64,000 nucleotides of DNA from Ilex aquifolium (taxonomy: Eukaryota > Streptophyta > Magnoliopsida > Aquifoliales > Aquifoliaceae), in assembly GCA_951799425.1 (NCBI GenBank), contig OX637391.1:13634551-13698550 (forward strand), in the 5' to 3' direction. Position 1 is the first letter of the stretch. Each line of letters starts with the position of its first letter. Shown here piece by piece: positions 33,056 to 45,530 of the stretch. Made by a program: the position numbers and the translations under genes. The notes below the pieces were generated by a model that worked only from the letters and a program-made list of their open reading frames with translations, made no database searches and was not told the origin of the DNA.

Positions 33056-33659
33056 CATACATTTGTTGCTATCTGTAGTACGTGGACTAGGCGTAATCAA
33101 TATCGGTGAAGCAATCGTCCCACCAAATGGCACATTCGAACATGTAGGTGCAAATAAGACGAGTTTACATTTTGGAGGCATATATGTCCTAAAAACATTA
33201 AGATATTCAAGTGATTATGCAAATATTCAATCATAAATAAAATAAGTGAAAAACAATAAATAATCATACCATCACCTATTAAATTTTCCTAAAATATTCT
33301 ACATATCTGGATCAACATCAGATTTAGAAATGCTATTCATATCTTCTTGAGAATAATTATACTCTAATATTGTCTCATCATCATCATCACATATGAAATC
33401 TTCGTCGATATTCTTATCTTGTTTACTTTTAGATGTCATAACCCTTTTACTTGGAATAAGCATAGGGTCAAGCTTGGTCCTACAAAATGGGTAGGTATCA
33501 CGATCTTCAATTATTATAGCAACATCCTCAATGGTTTCATCTTGTTCTTGTTGAAACGCATCCCTTGGACCAGAAAGTTCATCATCACCTACTTCTACAT
33601 CTGGTAACTTTGGTATATCCCATATGCCTCGATGTTGGACCCGTTATACTATTTGTTAA

Positions 33660-34090
33660 TGTGGACCATACTCAGTGTCAGAAAACTTGTTGCACCTAAC
33701 TAGGTATGACAAATGGATCATCTTTGTACCAATGACCTCTAATATCAATATTTGTGAAATGTGCATCAATATGCATTGTTTTCCCCTTAGCAAGATTGAA
33801 CCATTCACATTGGACCAAAACAACACGATATCTGAAAATATAACTCATTTCTCATACTTTACATAAGTAACTGCAATAGTCAATTGTTTCTCTCTCCTGA
33901 TCCCCTTCAACAACCAATCCACTATTTGGGTTTTACGACGGTTGTCAGGATTTTTGGTGTGAAATTGGATTCCATTGCATATGCAACCCGAATATATTCT
34001 AACTGTAAAATCAGGACCATTTGTTGATGACCATAATTTATCAGTAGCTTCAGTTGAACCTTCAAATCGCAATTGATTGATCTACAAAGG
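33660..34090 (-). pseudogene. DUF4216-like fragment of CACTA
   Basis: It reads CICNGIQFHTKNPDNRRKTQ, then VVLVQCEWFNL and THIDAHFTNINI-like text ending WYKDDPFVIPS and VQQVF. This is the DUF4216 pattern (NGxRFHTKxRDxxRKTQ, VVLFxCxW, FTSVNF, PFVLAxQxxQVF) found next to TNP2. At least two stops are present. Confidence 0.6.
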
Positions 34091-34379
34091 GACCATAAGG
34101 AAAACAATATTACCATTTTTATACTAAAATAGATCATGGAGTACACTTAATATTTCATAAAATATTACTTACTCATTTTCGAACCACTTGAGAAATTCTT
34201 GTTGATGCCTTTTATGAACATCCTGTTCATTTTGCTCACGCTATAGGTTTTTGTGCTCTTTACTTACAAAAAAAAATGTGATTGTAAATCATTTTGAAAA
34301 AAAAAAAAATTTAAATCATGCATTCACATATTTAAAAGTTCAACTTACTCCAGATACAAATCTATCTCGAGGTTGTTAT

Positions 34380-34600
34380 GCAAAACGAACCACTAAGCCA
34401 TATCACGCTCCTTCTGCGACACCTCGATTGCATTTGTTATTTTTTCAAAGGGACGAAAATTTTGCGAGAACAACATCAATCCCGGACTACGTTCACCCCC
34501 GTGGTGTACCCACACTGTGTAAGAAGCCATAATCCCTTTCTCGTACAAATGAGTTTTCACAGTCTCTTCAGTATGCCATTCGAGATTCATACAATTCTAG
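34380..34600 (-). pseudogene. Transpos_assoc-like fragment of CACTA
   Basis: It reads TEETVKTHLYEKGIMASYTV with WVHHGGE, the HLYxKGFMxxYxxWxxHGE signature of the PF13963 transposase-associated domain. This is the N-terminal domain of CACTA TNP2 proteins. Confidence 0.5.
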
Positions 34601-34828
34601 ATGGACATCAAAATTTTCCATTTCGTCCCTTTCGTGGCATTACTAAACTAATAAACGACTTCACCCCATCAATGTATTGCTTACTCGATCTCTTCTTAAT
34701 TATCATCCAACTCTTATCCTTTTTAATTAATATACCAACCAAACGTGATTTTTGTTAACTAGGCGATCAACCAAATACCCACCTTATGACCCGGAAGGAT
34801 AAGTTATGCTAAGGAATTACCATGGTGA

Positions 34829-34950
34829 GAGAGTTTTGGACGTAGAGACAAAGAAAGAGTGAGAGCTTTTGGACGAAAGAGTGAGAGCTTTTGGATGAGA
34901 AAGTGATGAGAGCTGTTGGACTAGGAAGTGAGAGAGCTTCGAATGAATGG
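34829..34950. repeat. Short GA-rich minisatellite
   Basis: Four to five copies of gagagcttttggac with gaaagagt spacers. No coding role visible. Confidence 0.65.
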
Positions 34951-35399
34951 GAGAGAGGATGGAAAAAGAGGGAATGGTCTGATATTTGCTTGATGGTTTT
35001 TTTGGTAGATGGCTTATTTTGTTTCTAACAAGAATCGATGGTAAGATCTCATTAAATGGGGGCGTGCCCCTCCCCCCATTAACGTTTTCTCTTTTTTTTT
35101 TCTTTTTTTTTTTGGATATGATTTTTTTCCGTTTCCAAAACCTGAGGAAGATTTCAAAACGATTTTAGTCAAAAAAAAAATGAAAATGATTCCCAAATGA
35201 GTTTAAATTTTTTTCATTTTCTCAAAAATTAAAAACAAAAACTGGAAACATAAACGTTACCAAATGGACCCTTAAAATTTTATCGTGTTCAATTTTTGTC
35301 TAAAATTGATAATTTTGTATTGACATTAGAGATTTAAATATAGGTATATAAATTTCAAGCAACAAAGTTAAAAAAAATTCTTAGTATAGGGGGCAAAGT
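34951..35399. other. AT-rich spacer with a possible MITE end
   Basis: No gene. cgttaccaaatggaccc near 35255 is the inverse of gggtccatttggtaacg, a common plant MITE terminus, but the partner end was not found. Confidence 0.35.
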
Positions 35400-35409
35400 G
35401 TAACATTCA

Positions 35410-35819
35410 AATCAACAGATCCAATAGAGTTGGCAAAAGGATTCTCTCTCTCACCTCTTTTTGCTCTTACTCTTCTGCTATCTCACCTCGCTTCTTCTCT
35501 GGTTTTAGTAGCTCACCCTGATTGTTGTATCACTAGTTGAGCTCAATCACATTGGGATCATGGTAATTGAAAACGGCATGGGTCATTGGGTAAGGAACCT
35601 ATTGGCTATGGTGTTGACAGTAGGATGACTAAACGAGTATGGTTTTCCCCTTGGTGAAAAAAACAATGATTCCAACCTCCACACCATTTAAGGTACAATG
35701 CTTATTTGCTTTTTGAAAAGGCCAAATCTGCACTTTGAAAAGATAACTTGATGAGCACCTTTCTCTTGAATCATCCTTACTTTAATCTTTCTACGACCTA
35801 TCATCATCTTCTTTGCCAT
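35410..35819 (-). pseudogene. Type I MADS-box pseudogene, copy A
   Basis: From the ATG at 35817-35819 it reads MAKKMMIGRRKIKVRMIQEK, then GAHQVIFSKCRFGLFKK, the DNA-binding half of a MADS domain. After a one-base shift it continues ANKHCTLNGVEVGIIVF with FTKGK, matching the dimerisation half. Then comes SHPTVNTIANRFLTQ in another frame. M-type (type I, M-alpha, AGL62-like) proteins are intronless transcription factors of seed and gametophyte development. The copy is dead: frameshifts and stops follow the MADS box. Confidence 0.75.
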
Positions 35820-36339
35820 TACAAATATCAAATAAATTGAAGAAGGCTAGTTTTTCCTTCAAATTAGTATGAGAAAAATGGAGGAGAATAGTCATAGTTT
35901 AAAGGTCAGCGCAACACCATTCAATCCATAAATTTACGTTTCATTTTCGTAGGTTATTAATGTCTTAGTTGTTTAGGAGATTATGAAACTCAAATTATCG
36001 CGATTGAAATGTTATGGATATCAAATTTTCTTCATTGGCAATAATTAACTCATGCTGATAGTTAGCATTGTACAATATAGATGTTAGGTCTACATTTTTC
36101 CATAATGTCAACCTAAATTATTCAACATAAATGTTATTTGTTTCATTTCCTTTTCATACAACTAGTAATTCACGTGCAAGAAATGTGCAGATTTCGAGAG
36201 AAGACTTGATACAAAAACTAAATAAAAACTACCAAAGTAGTTGTAGGTAAATAAATAGCATCTCATTTACGCGAAACTTGCATAGGTAACGTCCTTATTA
36301 TATTATATAGTTTCAAAAACTTGTACAACTTACGTACCT

Positions 36340-37228
36340 TAAATATAGTTTAAAAAAAGATAAAAAAAATAATTTAGATTTTATCGTTTTTATTTTTTCA
36401 TTAAAATTTATAATTTTGTATTGCGGTTTGAGATTTGAATATAATTATATAAAATTCAAGTGGCAAAGTGAAAAAAAGCCATAGTTTAGGGGCAAATTAG
36501 AATTTATCCTACTTTTTTTTCCTTTCTAGGAGGTCGGTATATGCATCTTCTAACTGCATAGAGCCGAATCTTCTGAGAAAAGTTTGGAGTCGAATTTTAT
36601 TGCATTACATTCATGGGTTACCTTATATTATTCACTAGATTACAATCATATTATATATAACAAAATTTAACATATCTAATGATTTATTATCACATTGCAG
36701 AATCAGAGTTGAAGTTTGTGAATTAGTAGGGGGAAATGATGTGCAATTCCACTCTAGACCGCATGAAAATTCAAAGAAAAACAACATTAACAGGGATTGG
36801 TAACTCAATGGTTTAAACCATACATTAAAATATGCAGCCAATAAATGAGACGCCTTATAAAAGAGGAGGATTTGATTTATTTATTACCATATGAAAAATA
36901 TAAAGTTGAAAAGAATAGACAGTTTTGATCCATAGTTCAAACTATAGAGAGGTAAACGAGTGAAAAAAAAGAGACACAAACCCGCAACTGACAAACCATT
37001 GACTATTAAACACACCAATCATATTAGGAAACACCATGGGTATTTCTAACCCTTTGTTCAAATGACAGATAGATAGCCAACACGTAGATTAACAAACCAA
37101 TGACTGACAAACCAACTGAACACCTAAACAAATTAAAAGAAAAAACAAAAGGAACAAGAGCTGGTCCAAACCTTCCTCCGACGGACTAGTTCAACCAATC
37201 CATATAGGGATGAACAGAAGTCTCCCCT
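36340..37228. other. Spacer between the duplicated segments
   Basis: AT-rich, no gene. A segment near 36380-36510 resembles 35285-35400 (ataattttgtattg ... ggggcaaa), so the duplication may include the upstream spacer. Confidence 0.45.
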
Positions 37229-37662
37229 TAAGTTGGGGTGGCAACATTCAAATCAACAGATCCAATTGAGTTTGCAAAAGGATTCTCTCATCTCACCTCC
37301 ATTTGCTCATTATTCTTCCTCTCTTTCACCTCGCTTCTTCTCTGCTTCTAGTTGCTCACGCAGATTGTTGTATCGTTGGTTGAGCTCAGTCACATTGGGA
37401 TCCTGGCAATTGCAAACGTGCATTAACCATTGGGTAAGGAACCTATTGGCTATGGTGTTGACAGAGGGAGGACCAAACGAGTATGGTTTTCCACTTGATG
37501 AAAAGGCAATGATTGCGACATCCGCACCAGTCAAGTTACAAAACTCATTTTCATTTTGAAAAGGCCAGATCTGCACTTTGAGCAGCTAACTTGATCAACA
37601 CCTTTCTCTTGAATCAGCCTTAGTTAACTCTATCTATGAACCACCTTCATCTTCCTTGCCAT
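37229..37662 (-). pseudogene. Type I MADS-box pseudogene, copy B
   Basis: The clearest part is an open frame at 37310-37555: ENEFCNLTGADVAIIAFSS, SGKPYSFGPPSVNTIANRFL, then LNQRYNNLREQLEAEKKRG. The G-A-(D/E)-V-A-I-I-x-F-S and SFG-PSV signatures are those of M-alpha MADS proteins. Upstream, from an ATG at 37660-37662, the DNA-binding half is recognisable (QVSCSKCRSGLF) but broken by a stop and a frameshift. Downstream, after a stop, NPFANSIGSVDLNVATP resembles the C-terminal part. Copy A keeps the better N-terminus, copy B the better C-terminus. Confidence 0.8.
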
Positions 37663-38327
37663 TACAATGTATCAAATTACTTGAAGGCTAATTTTCCCTT
37701 CAAATTAGTATTACAAAAATGGAGGAGAATTGTCACCATTTAAAGGTCGGTGCAACACCGTTCAATCCATAAAAAATGTTTCGTTTTTATATATCATTAA
37801 TGTGTTAGTTCTTTATGACATTATGAAAATCTAATTATCACGACCCAAATGCTATGGATATGGAATTTTATTTGTTGGCAATAATTAAACTCAAGCTGAT
37901 GGTTATCATGGTACAATATAGATGTTAGGTCTACCATTTTCAATAATGTCAATCTAAATTATTCAACATAAATGTTAATTGTTTCATTTCCTTTCCATAC
38001 AATTGGTAATGCACGTGCAAGAAACGTGCCGATTTTGAGAGAATACTTGATAAAATAAAAAACTAATTAAAAACTGCAAAAATAGTTGTAGTTAAATAAA
38101 TAGCATCTCATATACACGAAATCTATATAGGTACTTGTATAAGTAACGTCTGTATTATATTATATAATTCTGAAAACTTGTACAACTTACTTATCCAAAA
38201 AAAATTATAAACATTAAATATTGTTAAAAATGAGATAAAATAAATAATTAAGGTTGCCTTTTGAAACTTTATCAGTTTTCCGTTTAAAAAAAAAAAAGAA
38301 ATAAAAACTGAAACAATTTTTGTTTTC

Positions 38328-39317
38328 TGTCACACCCCGAATTTCCACAAACCCGGGGAGTGAGTTAAAAGGCAAAAGAAAAGTAAATGAAAGGTGTTTA
38401 GGTTGGATAAATTGATTTTTCATTCATTTCCCATGTTTTTCCATTTTTTTTCCTAAAGTTTTTCAAGCCACTTTTCTTCCATTGTTAGCTTATTTCTTCA
38501 AGATTTCTAAACCCTCCCTTTTGACATCTTTCCCACCTATTTATAAGGTGTTTTACACACTTAACAAGTCTTTTAATTTTTCATTAAATTTCAACATAAC
38601 CTCCTTTGTTTTCCAAGCCTTTTTCCCACCTAATATTCACAATACTTCATATGTCTAAGTATATATCACAACCCACCCTCACTCGGTGGCCACAATCCAT
38701 ATAAATTAAACATACATCCCTTGTTTTCAACATACAAATCTAGTTGTCTCAATATACACATATGATACTCATTAAATAATGATATCCTACATATCAATTG
38801 GGTTTACACTCTTACACTTTAAAATAGCCCAAGGCCTATAATCCACTACTTTTCCAAATTGAAATACAAGTCATTTGGGCTTATGCCCATACATACAAAA
38901 TATGCCCCAAGGGGAAAATGTCCATTCAAGTCACTTTCCTCTAATTCCTTTAAGACTTCCTCAAGTCTCAAGTACCGGGAGTCTCATTTGTAATATGATA
39001 TCCCACGAATGGGTCAGCTCAACTGCTAGTATGATGAAATGCTAATGCTAGGAACAAATTTAAGGCGGGACATGTGCAAGTGTACATTTTAAAAGCTACA
39101 ACCCCATAATCCCTCAATGCTATGCAATGTCAATATGCATGACACACACATGCAACTCTATGCCACCCATGTCTTGCGTCACGGTCCGCCCCCGTCAGCT
39201 CGTGAGTATTGTCGTTGGCCAGATTTTGGGTTTTTTATCACAGGATCTACACCCTCATAATGCATAGCACCAAGTGCTGAACCCACGCCATGTTTCCAAG
39301 GATTCATTTATGTCAAG
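38328..39317 (-). repeat. Chromovirus 3' LTR, distal half
   Basis: It begins tgtcacaccccgaatttcc, which on the minus strand is the GGGTGTGACA end typical of chromodomain Ty3 LTRs. It runs to the Copia insertion at 39318 and resumes at 58768. Together the halves make an LTR of about 2.0 kb. No gene is inside. Confidence 0.7.
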
Positions 39318-39767
39318 TGAAGAAGTTGATAATTTTAATAAGACGAAGTAGCTTATGACCAAAAACATAGCCATAGCTCTTGAGAAATTCTTTATTATAT
39401 AGCAGTACACTTGATAGAGTCCAAACCAATTTCAAGACTATAAAATATATCCTAATAGAAGACGTAACCTATCCCAAGGATCAGAAGAAACTCTTTGTGA
39501 AAAGACATCCTTTGTCATACGGATCTTCATTAATTATCTCCTACTTAATTTGTAGATAAATAAGAGAAGTCCATCAAGTAATCAAACACTGCACTACTGA
39601 GATAAGATAATCATGATTAGCAACTATGGGCACATGCCTATACCACCTGACCACCGAACCACATCGCATAAGTGTGCTGCATGATTTACACTTGGTTCAT
39701 TGTAGCACACTTCACCACAGCAGCGGACAACACATCACTTGGTTCATGTTGAGACATTATTTTATCA
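39318..39767 (-). repeat. Copia (nested) 3' LTR
   Basis: 450 bp, TG...CA, about 97% identical to 58314-58762 by eye. The adjacent purine tract lies at 39768-39776. Confidence 0.93.
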
Positions 39768-40570
39768 TTCCCCCGCAAGCTTGAGGGTGGTGGAGGCAAC
39801 ACACCAAGCTTGAGTCGCAACTTCTGAAAAGAATCTTTAGGAATTGCTTTAGTGAATATATTAGCAACTTGAGAAGTAGAGGGAACATGATAGGTGAGAA
39901 GAGAACCCCTGGCAACTTTTTCACGAACAAAATGGAAATCAAGCTCAATATGCTTAGTTCGAGCATGGAACACTGGATTTTTTGTCATAGCAAGAGCACT
40001 GACATTATCATAGAACAAGATCGGTGGAGTAGCAAGTCGAACGCTAATGTCACGAAGAAGATAAGTGATCCATGTAATGTCAGCTGTAGAATAAGCCATA
40101 GCCCGATATTCTGCTTCGACACTTGAGCAAGAAACTGTAGCTTGTTTCTTGAAAGACCAAGAAATATAATTAGCCCTCAAATAAACACAAGAGCCATTAG
40201 TAGAGCGACGAGTATCAGGACAGCCTGCCCAATCTGCATAAAAAAAGGCATATAGACTAAGAGAGGAGCGGGAGAGTAGACGAAGACCATAATCCAAAGT
40301 GCCACGAAGGTATTGCAAAATTCGTTTAACTGCCTGAAGATGAAGAACACCAGGTTTATGCATAAATTGACAAACCAAATTAACAGCATATGAAAGGGCA
40401 GGCCGAGTAAGAGTAAGGTACTGTAAGGCACCGACAATACTCCTATAGTTAGTTTCATCAACTAAAGGACCACCATCAAGACGTAGCTGATGTTTTTGAG
40501 CCAAAGGTGTGCCAATAGGCTTACAGCCAAGCATAGAAGCTTTGGAGAGAATTTCCCGAGCATATTTTTG
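39686..40570 (-). pseudogene. Nested Copia RNase H region
   Basis: In frame after the stop at 40571: QKYAREILSKASMLGCKPIG, TNYRSIVGALQYLTLTRPAL, then the RNase H with SCSSVEAEYRAMA, FYDNVSALAMTKNPVFHART and VANIFTKAIPKDSF. It is complete to the usual Copia C-terminus and then runs into the LTR. It is separated from RT only by one nonsense codon. Confidence 0.88.
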
Positions 40571-41626
40571 TTAAGAAAGAAAAAGACCAACTGAGAATGG
40601 TATAACTTCGAGACCAAGGAAGTAATTGAGTGGGCCAAGATCTTTCATAGCAAATTCTGAACTAAGACGAGAAATAAGGGATGAAAAAAGTGAAGATTTA
40701 TTGCTTGTGACAATTATATCATCAGCATACACTAATAAGAGAATAATATCTTCATGCGAGCGAAAAATAAAGAGAGAAGTGTTAGCTTGGCTACAGTTGA
40801 AGCCAATGTGAAGAAGAAACTGACTAAAACGAACAAACCAAGCTCTCGGAGCTTGTTTGAGACCATAAATAGCTCTATGTAGGTGACAAACATGATTGGG
40901 GAATTTAGGATGAGAAAAACTTGGTGGTTGCTCCATATAAACAAGTTCCTTCAGGTGGCCATGCAAAAATGCATTTTTTACATCCAATTGCCGAATAGGC
41001 CATCTAGAAACAAGAGCAATAGAAAGAACTACTCGAATAGTTATTGGTTTGACCACTGGACTGAACGTTTCATCAAAGTCAATTCCTGCAAGCTGATTAT
41101 ATCCCTTAGCCACCAATCTAGCCTTGAAATGTTCAACCGAACCATCGGATTTAAGTTTGGTTTTAAAAACCCACTGAGAACCTATAATATTCACATGATC
41201 CTTTCGTGGGACCAAGTCCCAAGTACCATTTTCTTCTAAACCCCTGAGTTCCTCATTCATTGCAGACACCCAATGAGGACTCTTGAGAGCTGTTTTAATG
41301 GTTTTGGGTTCACTTATAACTGTGGGCAGAAAACTGAGCAAAGCTTGTTGTTGACGAGCTTTTTGTCGGGTGGTCATTGGGTGAACACTATGTGATTGGA
41401 TAGTGCTTGAATCATGGAGAGGCTGAGATTGTTGCTGCATAGAGGACTCGGTATTCGAAGAATCCATGTTTGAGTCATGTTGAATTGACGGTGTGTCATG
41501 TGACATTGCAATAACTGTTGAAGAATCTGGGGCAGTAAGAGGGAGTTCCACATAAAGTTGTCCGGGTATCATATGTTGTGATTGGATAGTGCTTGAATCA
41601 TGAAGAGGCCGAGATTGTTGCTGCAT
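40571..41626 (-). pseudogene. Nested Copia reverse transcriptase
   Basis: After a Ser/Gln-rich spacer the RVT_2 domain begins (WVSAMNEELRGLEENGTWDL). It includes [49 protein letters not shown] and LLVYADDIIV, with the YADD catalytic centre. It stops at VGLFLS-TAA where relatives have Gln. The spacer contains a tandem duplication of about 186 bp. Confidence 0.88.
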
Positions 41627-41880
41627 AGAGACTTGATGTTTGAGGAATCCATGTGTGAAATATTTCGAAGTGATTGTGTGTCATTTGTCATGGCAGTAAC
41701 TGGAGTTGGATTTTCAGCTGGTAAGGGATCTGCTTATACAACAGATTGGATTCTAGGGTCCAATGTGTTGTTATTCTCATGGGACTCATCGCATGTGACA
41801 ACAATTGAGTGGGGCATGTTCTGCTACTGTGAATCGGGTTGTCCGTGGGGCATGTTCTGCTGCTGTGAATCGGGCTGTCC
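41384..41880. repeat. Tandem duplications in the Copia IN-RT spacer
   Basis: A block with attggatagtgcttgaatca occurs at about 41397 and 41582 (spacing about 186 bp). A block with ggggcatgttctgct occurs at about 41812 and 41846. The duplications lengthen the poorly conserved linker. Confidence 0.75.
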
Positions 41881-41964
41881 AATAGAATGGGCAGTGGGTT
41901 GCTAGATAGTGGATGAGGATAATCACTCTGCGAAGTTTGAATACGTGGAAACATGTCCACTATC

Positions 41965-42274
41965 CTATGAGGAAGAGAGAAGCAATGTAGAGTCAGTGAA
42001 GGGCAAAATAGTTTCATCAAACACCACATGCCAAGAGAGAAATACACGTTTGGAGGGAGGATGAAGACAACAGTATCCCTTGTGAGTAGAGCTGTATCCA
42101 ATGAAAACACATGGGTAGGAATTTGGCTCAAATTTATTCTTGGCATAATCTCTTAGATACGGAAAACACCGACAACCAAAAACCTTTAAAGAAGTATAAT
42201 ATGGATTTCTTCCATGTAACTTAAAAAATGGAGTTTCCATTTTGAGAGTGGAAGACGGTAGCCAATTAATAAGG
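41965..42274 (-). pseudogene. Nested Copia integrase C-terminal part, 3' of the Athila insertion
   Basis: It reads FLINWLPSSTLKMETPFFKL, NPYYTSLKVFGCRCFPYLRD and KFEPNSYPCVFIGYSSTHKG, then VFLSWHVVFDE. This is the standard Copia integrase end (YLINRLP, FGCxCFP, FIGYS). It joins the upstream part at 56211 when the Athila element and one copy of aatac are removed. Downstream towards 41690 the frame breaks. Confidence 0.88.
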
Positions 42275-42279
42275 AATAC

Positions 42280-43970
42280 TGGCTTGATCCGAAATGTGTA
42301 CACCCAAGTGCAGGCGGTCAAGTTGTAGTAATAATCTGGTTTGAGTCCAGAGTCGAATCCTCAGGGAACTATGGTTGGTGTTCTTTGAAGTAAATAGTGA
42401 GAAAGACTTGTAACTGGAAATATTATGATTTTGAAGTTGTGGGAAGTTTTGGATAGAATGTAAAATTCTTTCCAATGGGTATTTTTCTAGACAAAATATA
42501 AGATGATTAAATGTAACAAACACTCTTTGGTTCGGGAATCAGAATATGTAGTTGATTATCCGGTGCATTATGTTTATGCTTTATAACTCAATTAACTCCC
42601 GTGTCAACGGCAAATTAATCGGAAGATAGGAATGAAGTGCAATAATGGTGGACATTGAAAGTTTGTCATGAAGAGTTAGTTAGGGTACTTGCCTTGAATC
42701 AATGGATCTTTCCATGTAGGAGTCATCCATTTATCATAGAAAGATCCGTTGATTATACAAAGTACCTTTACTTTGCTAGGTGCAATCAATCACCCAAAAA
42801 TCAAGTGGAGTATAGAACATTTAAGCATAAAGGTGATACACAAACATAATGTCCGGATTAATCTTTTACATATCTATCATCCCTTCCCAAAGAGTGAATG
42901 AGGACTACTCACCCTTCATAGCTATGGTAAAGCTAGAATGATGAATGGTACTCATCCCCAAAAGGTGTTACAAAGTAAAATGCTCAAGCACTAGAAGTGA
43001 AATGCTTTAAAGTAAAATAGCTAAACAAGGAGCCGATCTTCGACAAAGAATGAGTGAATCACGTTCCACCCTTCACGGCTTTGGTAAAGCTCTAGAAAAG
43101 TGGAAGAGTTTCACTCCTCTAAGGGGAAGAAGGAAGCTCCAACAATGGAAGTAAAAGAAAACAATACTTAAATTAAAAGAAAGCAATAAATACTTGGTGT
43201 TTAATCCACAACCAAGAGATGATAATACATAAAAGAAAACAACAACTTCTTGGTGTTTAATCCACAACCAAGATATAATAAAAACATAAAAGAAAACAAT
43301 AACTTCTTGGTGTTTAATTCACAACCAAGATCTAATAAAAAGAAAACAACAACTTCTTGGTGTTTAATTCACAACCAAGATCTAATAAAAAGAAAACAAT
43401 AACTCAAGAAAATAAATAAAGCAATAATACTTGAAAGATGATTCAAGAAAAAGATTCAAGACATTTGGAGTGTTTTCCACTAGGAAGAAATGTTCTTTAC
43501 AAGAAAAATGAAACAAGAGAAGGATGCCCATTACAAGCCCCCAAGGGGGGTATTTATAGGCATCCAAATTACAAATATCCTAAAAGATATTTATCCTAAA
43601 ATATATTTAATTACAAATATCCTAAAAGATATTTATCCTAAAAGATATTTAATTACAAATATCCTAAAAGATATTTATCCTAAAAGATATTTATTTACAA
43701 ATATCAAGAAGATCTTGATTTACACTTTGATCTCCCTTTGTTTTGAGCTTTAATAATTTACACCCTATGCTTTGATAAGTTGCTCTCCATGCTTTGATAA
43801 TTGGCTCCCGTCGTTTTGACGCATAAAAACCTGAAAAGAACAACATTCAGTGCATTATCCTTAATTCACACATTAACCCTAATTAGATTTATTTTGACTA
43901 TTTTAACTTTATTTAATTACACAATTGACCTTTTAATTTAATTACATTTTGCATTAATTAGGGTTAATCA
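42280..43970 (-). repeat. Athila 3' LTR
   Basis: 1691 bp, tggcttgatcc ... gggttaatca in plus orientation. Differences from the 5' copy include cacccaaa/caaccaaa, acatttgg/acctttgg, cagtgcat/caatgcat and acacaatt/acaaaatt. Internal repeats: four or five copies of a cttggtgtttaat(c/t)cacaac unit at 43190-43390 and three of ttacaaatatcctaaaagat at 43568-43690. Confidence 0.95.
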
Positions 43971-45530
43971 CACCCCCCAACCTAAACATTACTAGTCCCT
44001 AGTAATAAATAACAGCATAACAAAATCACTTTCGTAGATAACACGATTGCATTTAGCATATGCAATAAGCCGTTAAACCCCTAGGTGATTCCTAGTGGAC
44101 GAGTTTTGTCTCGTGAAGGTTTTCAGTGAAGCTACCTACAAACTCCATTTGAAAAAATGTGTATATGCTTTAGCACCATGATAGTTGAGACGCCGAATTT
44201 TTTTTTTTTTTTTTTAGCAAAATAGAACACTTCTCTGTCATTGGTACGTAATATATGCAAAAATAAACACTTGTTATATTGGTATTTGAAATTCCCTATG
44301 TAGTTAGAATGATCATTCTAGCAACAAGAATTGTTATATAAGAAACACTCCATTTTACTACCTTCCATGGATAGCTTCGATTTCACAAACCTCTCGTAGA
44401 ATGCTCTCAGCAAAAGTTCACTCCGATTATAGTGACTTAAATCTCTCACGGGGCATGTGATCAGAAGGTGGCCAATCGAAAAATCACATGCACAATTAGG
44501 AAGGGAGTGAAGTTTAAGGAAACAAACTAATCATGTTTGGCATAATCTCATGAAGGAATATTGATGCAATTTAAAGAAATACTATTTACCATACCCCAAT
44601 TTTGATTGACAACACACGCATGTAACAGACTTGAGATCAATTAGGGCTTTTCATAGGTTGTAGCGTGGCCAGAGGTCAGTGGCTAATGAAATGACGTCAA
44701 TGATTTTCAAAAGCTATCCTTTCATTCTGTAATGTAACACACTTCTTTCTAGCTTTTCGACATTTTGCCCAGAAATGATTTCTTTTTTTTTTTTTCATTT
44801 GTTCCCATTGATTCTCCTTGTCATCGAAAAGTAATCTCCACAGTTTTCCCCATTTCTTTGCATTTCTGTGTCATATTGATTTATAAGAATGTGCAAGAAA
44901 ATTAGATAGCAATGGTGTGTCCAATATGTTTTCTTGTGGCTTGGTAAATATTTGGGTTTATCAAAGAAGAAATCATACATTGAGGGCTCAAACATGGCTG
45001 ACTAGGGAAATAATTTTGCAGAAAAAATGGCTAAGGCTCAATATCAAATCAAAGATGGCTTAAAATCCTTTCTCAAGTATGTGAACATGTATGTGTCGTA
45101 TGAACAGATTTCTTGGGGATATGTCAACAGATTACCTTAATTGCATCAATCAAAGCAAATTTAATGAGATTATTCAAAAATAGAGAGTGAAAGACCTTAC
45201 TTGAATAAATATTAATTATCTCTCAAAAGTATGATAAGGCTCAAAACTTACCATGGTATTCTTTATCATCTCCACTGGTAATGTCAGGTTTTTCATGGAA
45301 TGTCGGTTATATACCAATTCTATTTTCGAGTCTGGTCATTCTGTACCTTAAGAATAACAAATAGCAATATACATTTGACATTTAAGCATAGAGAAAATAC
45401 CATTTTTCAAGGAAGTGAGTTTTTTTTTTTTTTTTTTAAAGAAGAAGAAATAAAATTCAAAATTATAAACATACTCATTTATCTATGAAAATTGAAAGAA
45501 GACTAGATGCACCAATTAAACTTGAAAAAC
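43971..45530. other. Athila 3' untranslated region, no ORF recognised
   Basis: Between the 3' LTR and the first small ORF there is AT-rich DNA with poly-T runs (44200, 44785, 45421). No frame has a recognisable domain on either strand. Confidence 0.5.

Larger units (their letters stand above)
30268..34780 (-). mobile_element. CACTA (En/Spm) relic lacking the catalytic core
   Basis: A cactacaagaaaaa terminus at 30268 is followed by ttagc(g/a)gc and gcgaccaa subterminal repeats. Going up the plus coordinates, and so from 3' to 5' of the element, come a Transposase_24-like region (31.65-33.05 kb), a DUF4216-like region (33.66-34.1 kb) and a Transpos_assoc-like region (34.38-34.6 kb). That is the normal gene order of plant CACTA elements, read on the minus strand. 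The large Transposase_21 (TNP2) catalytic part that should lie between the last two is missing. The 5' terminus was not found. Confidence 0.65.
35400..38200. repeat. Tandem segmental duplication carrying MADS-box relics
   Basis: About 35400-36330 and 37235-38200 are colinear, at a spacing of about 1.84 kb. They share the MADS-derived region and the AT-rich upstream part (for example acaatatagatgttaggtct at both 36072 and 37913). Divergence is clear and similar along the length. The duplication is older than the LTR insertions that follow. Confidence 0.8.

Noticed and set aside
38328..39317. Separate solo LTR or start of a plus-strand element
   Set aside because: After removal of the Copia, the sequence runs on to 59798 and ends next to a purine tract and a minus-strand chromovirus, which explains both ends as one 3' LTR.
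43568..43700. CRISPR-like regularly spaced repeats
   Set aside because: They are plain tandem minisatellite units within a plant LTR and lack unique spacers.
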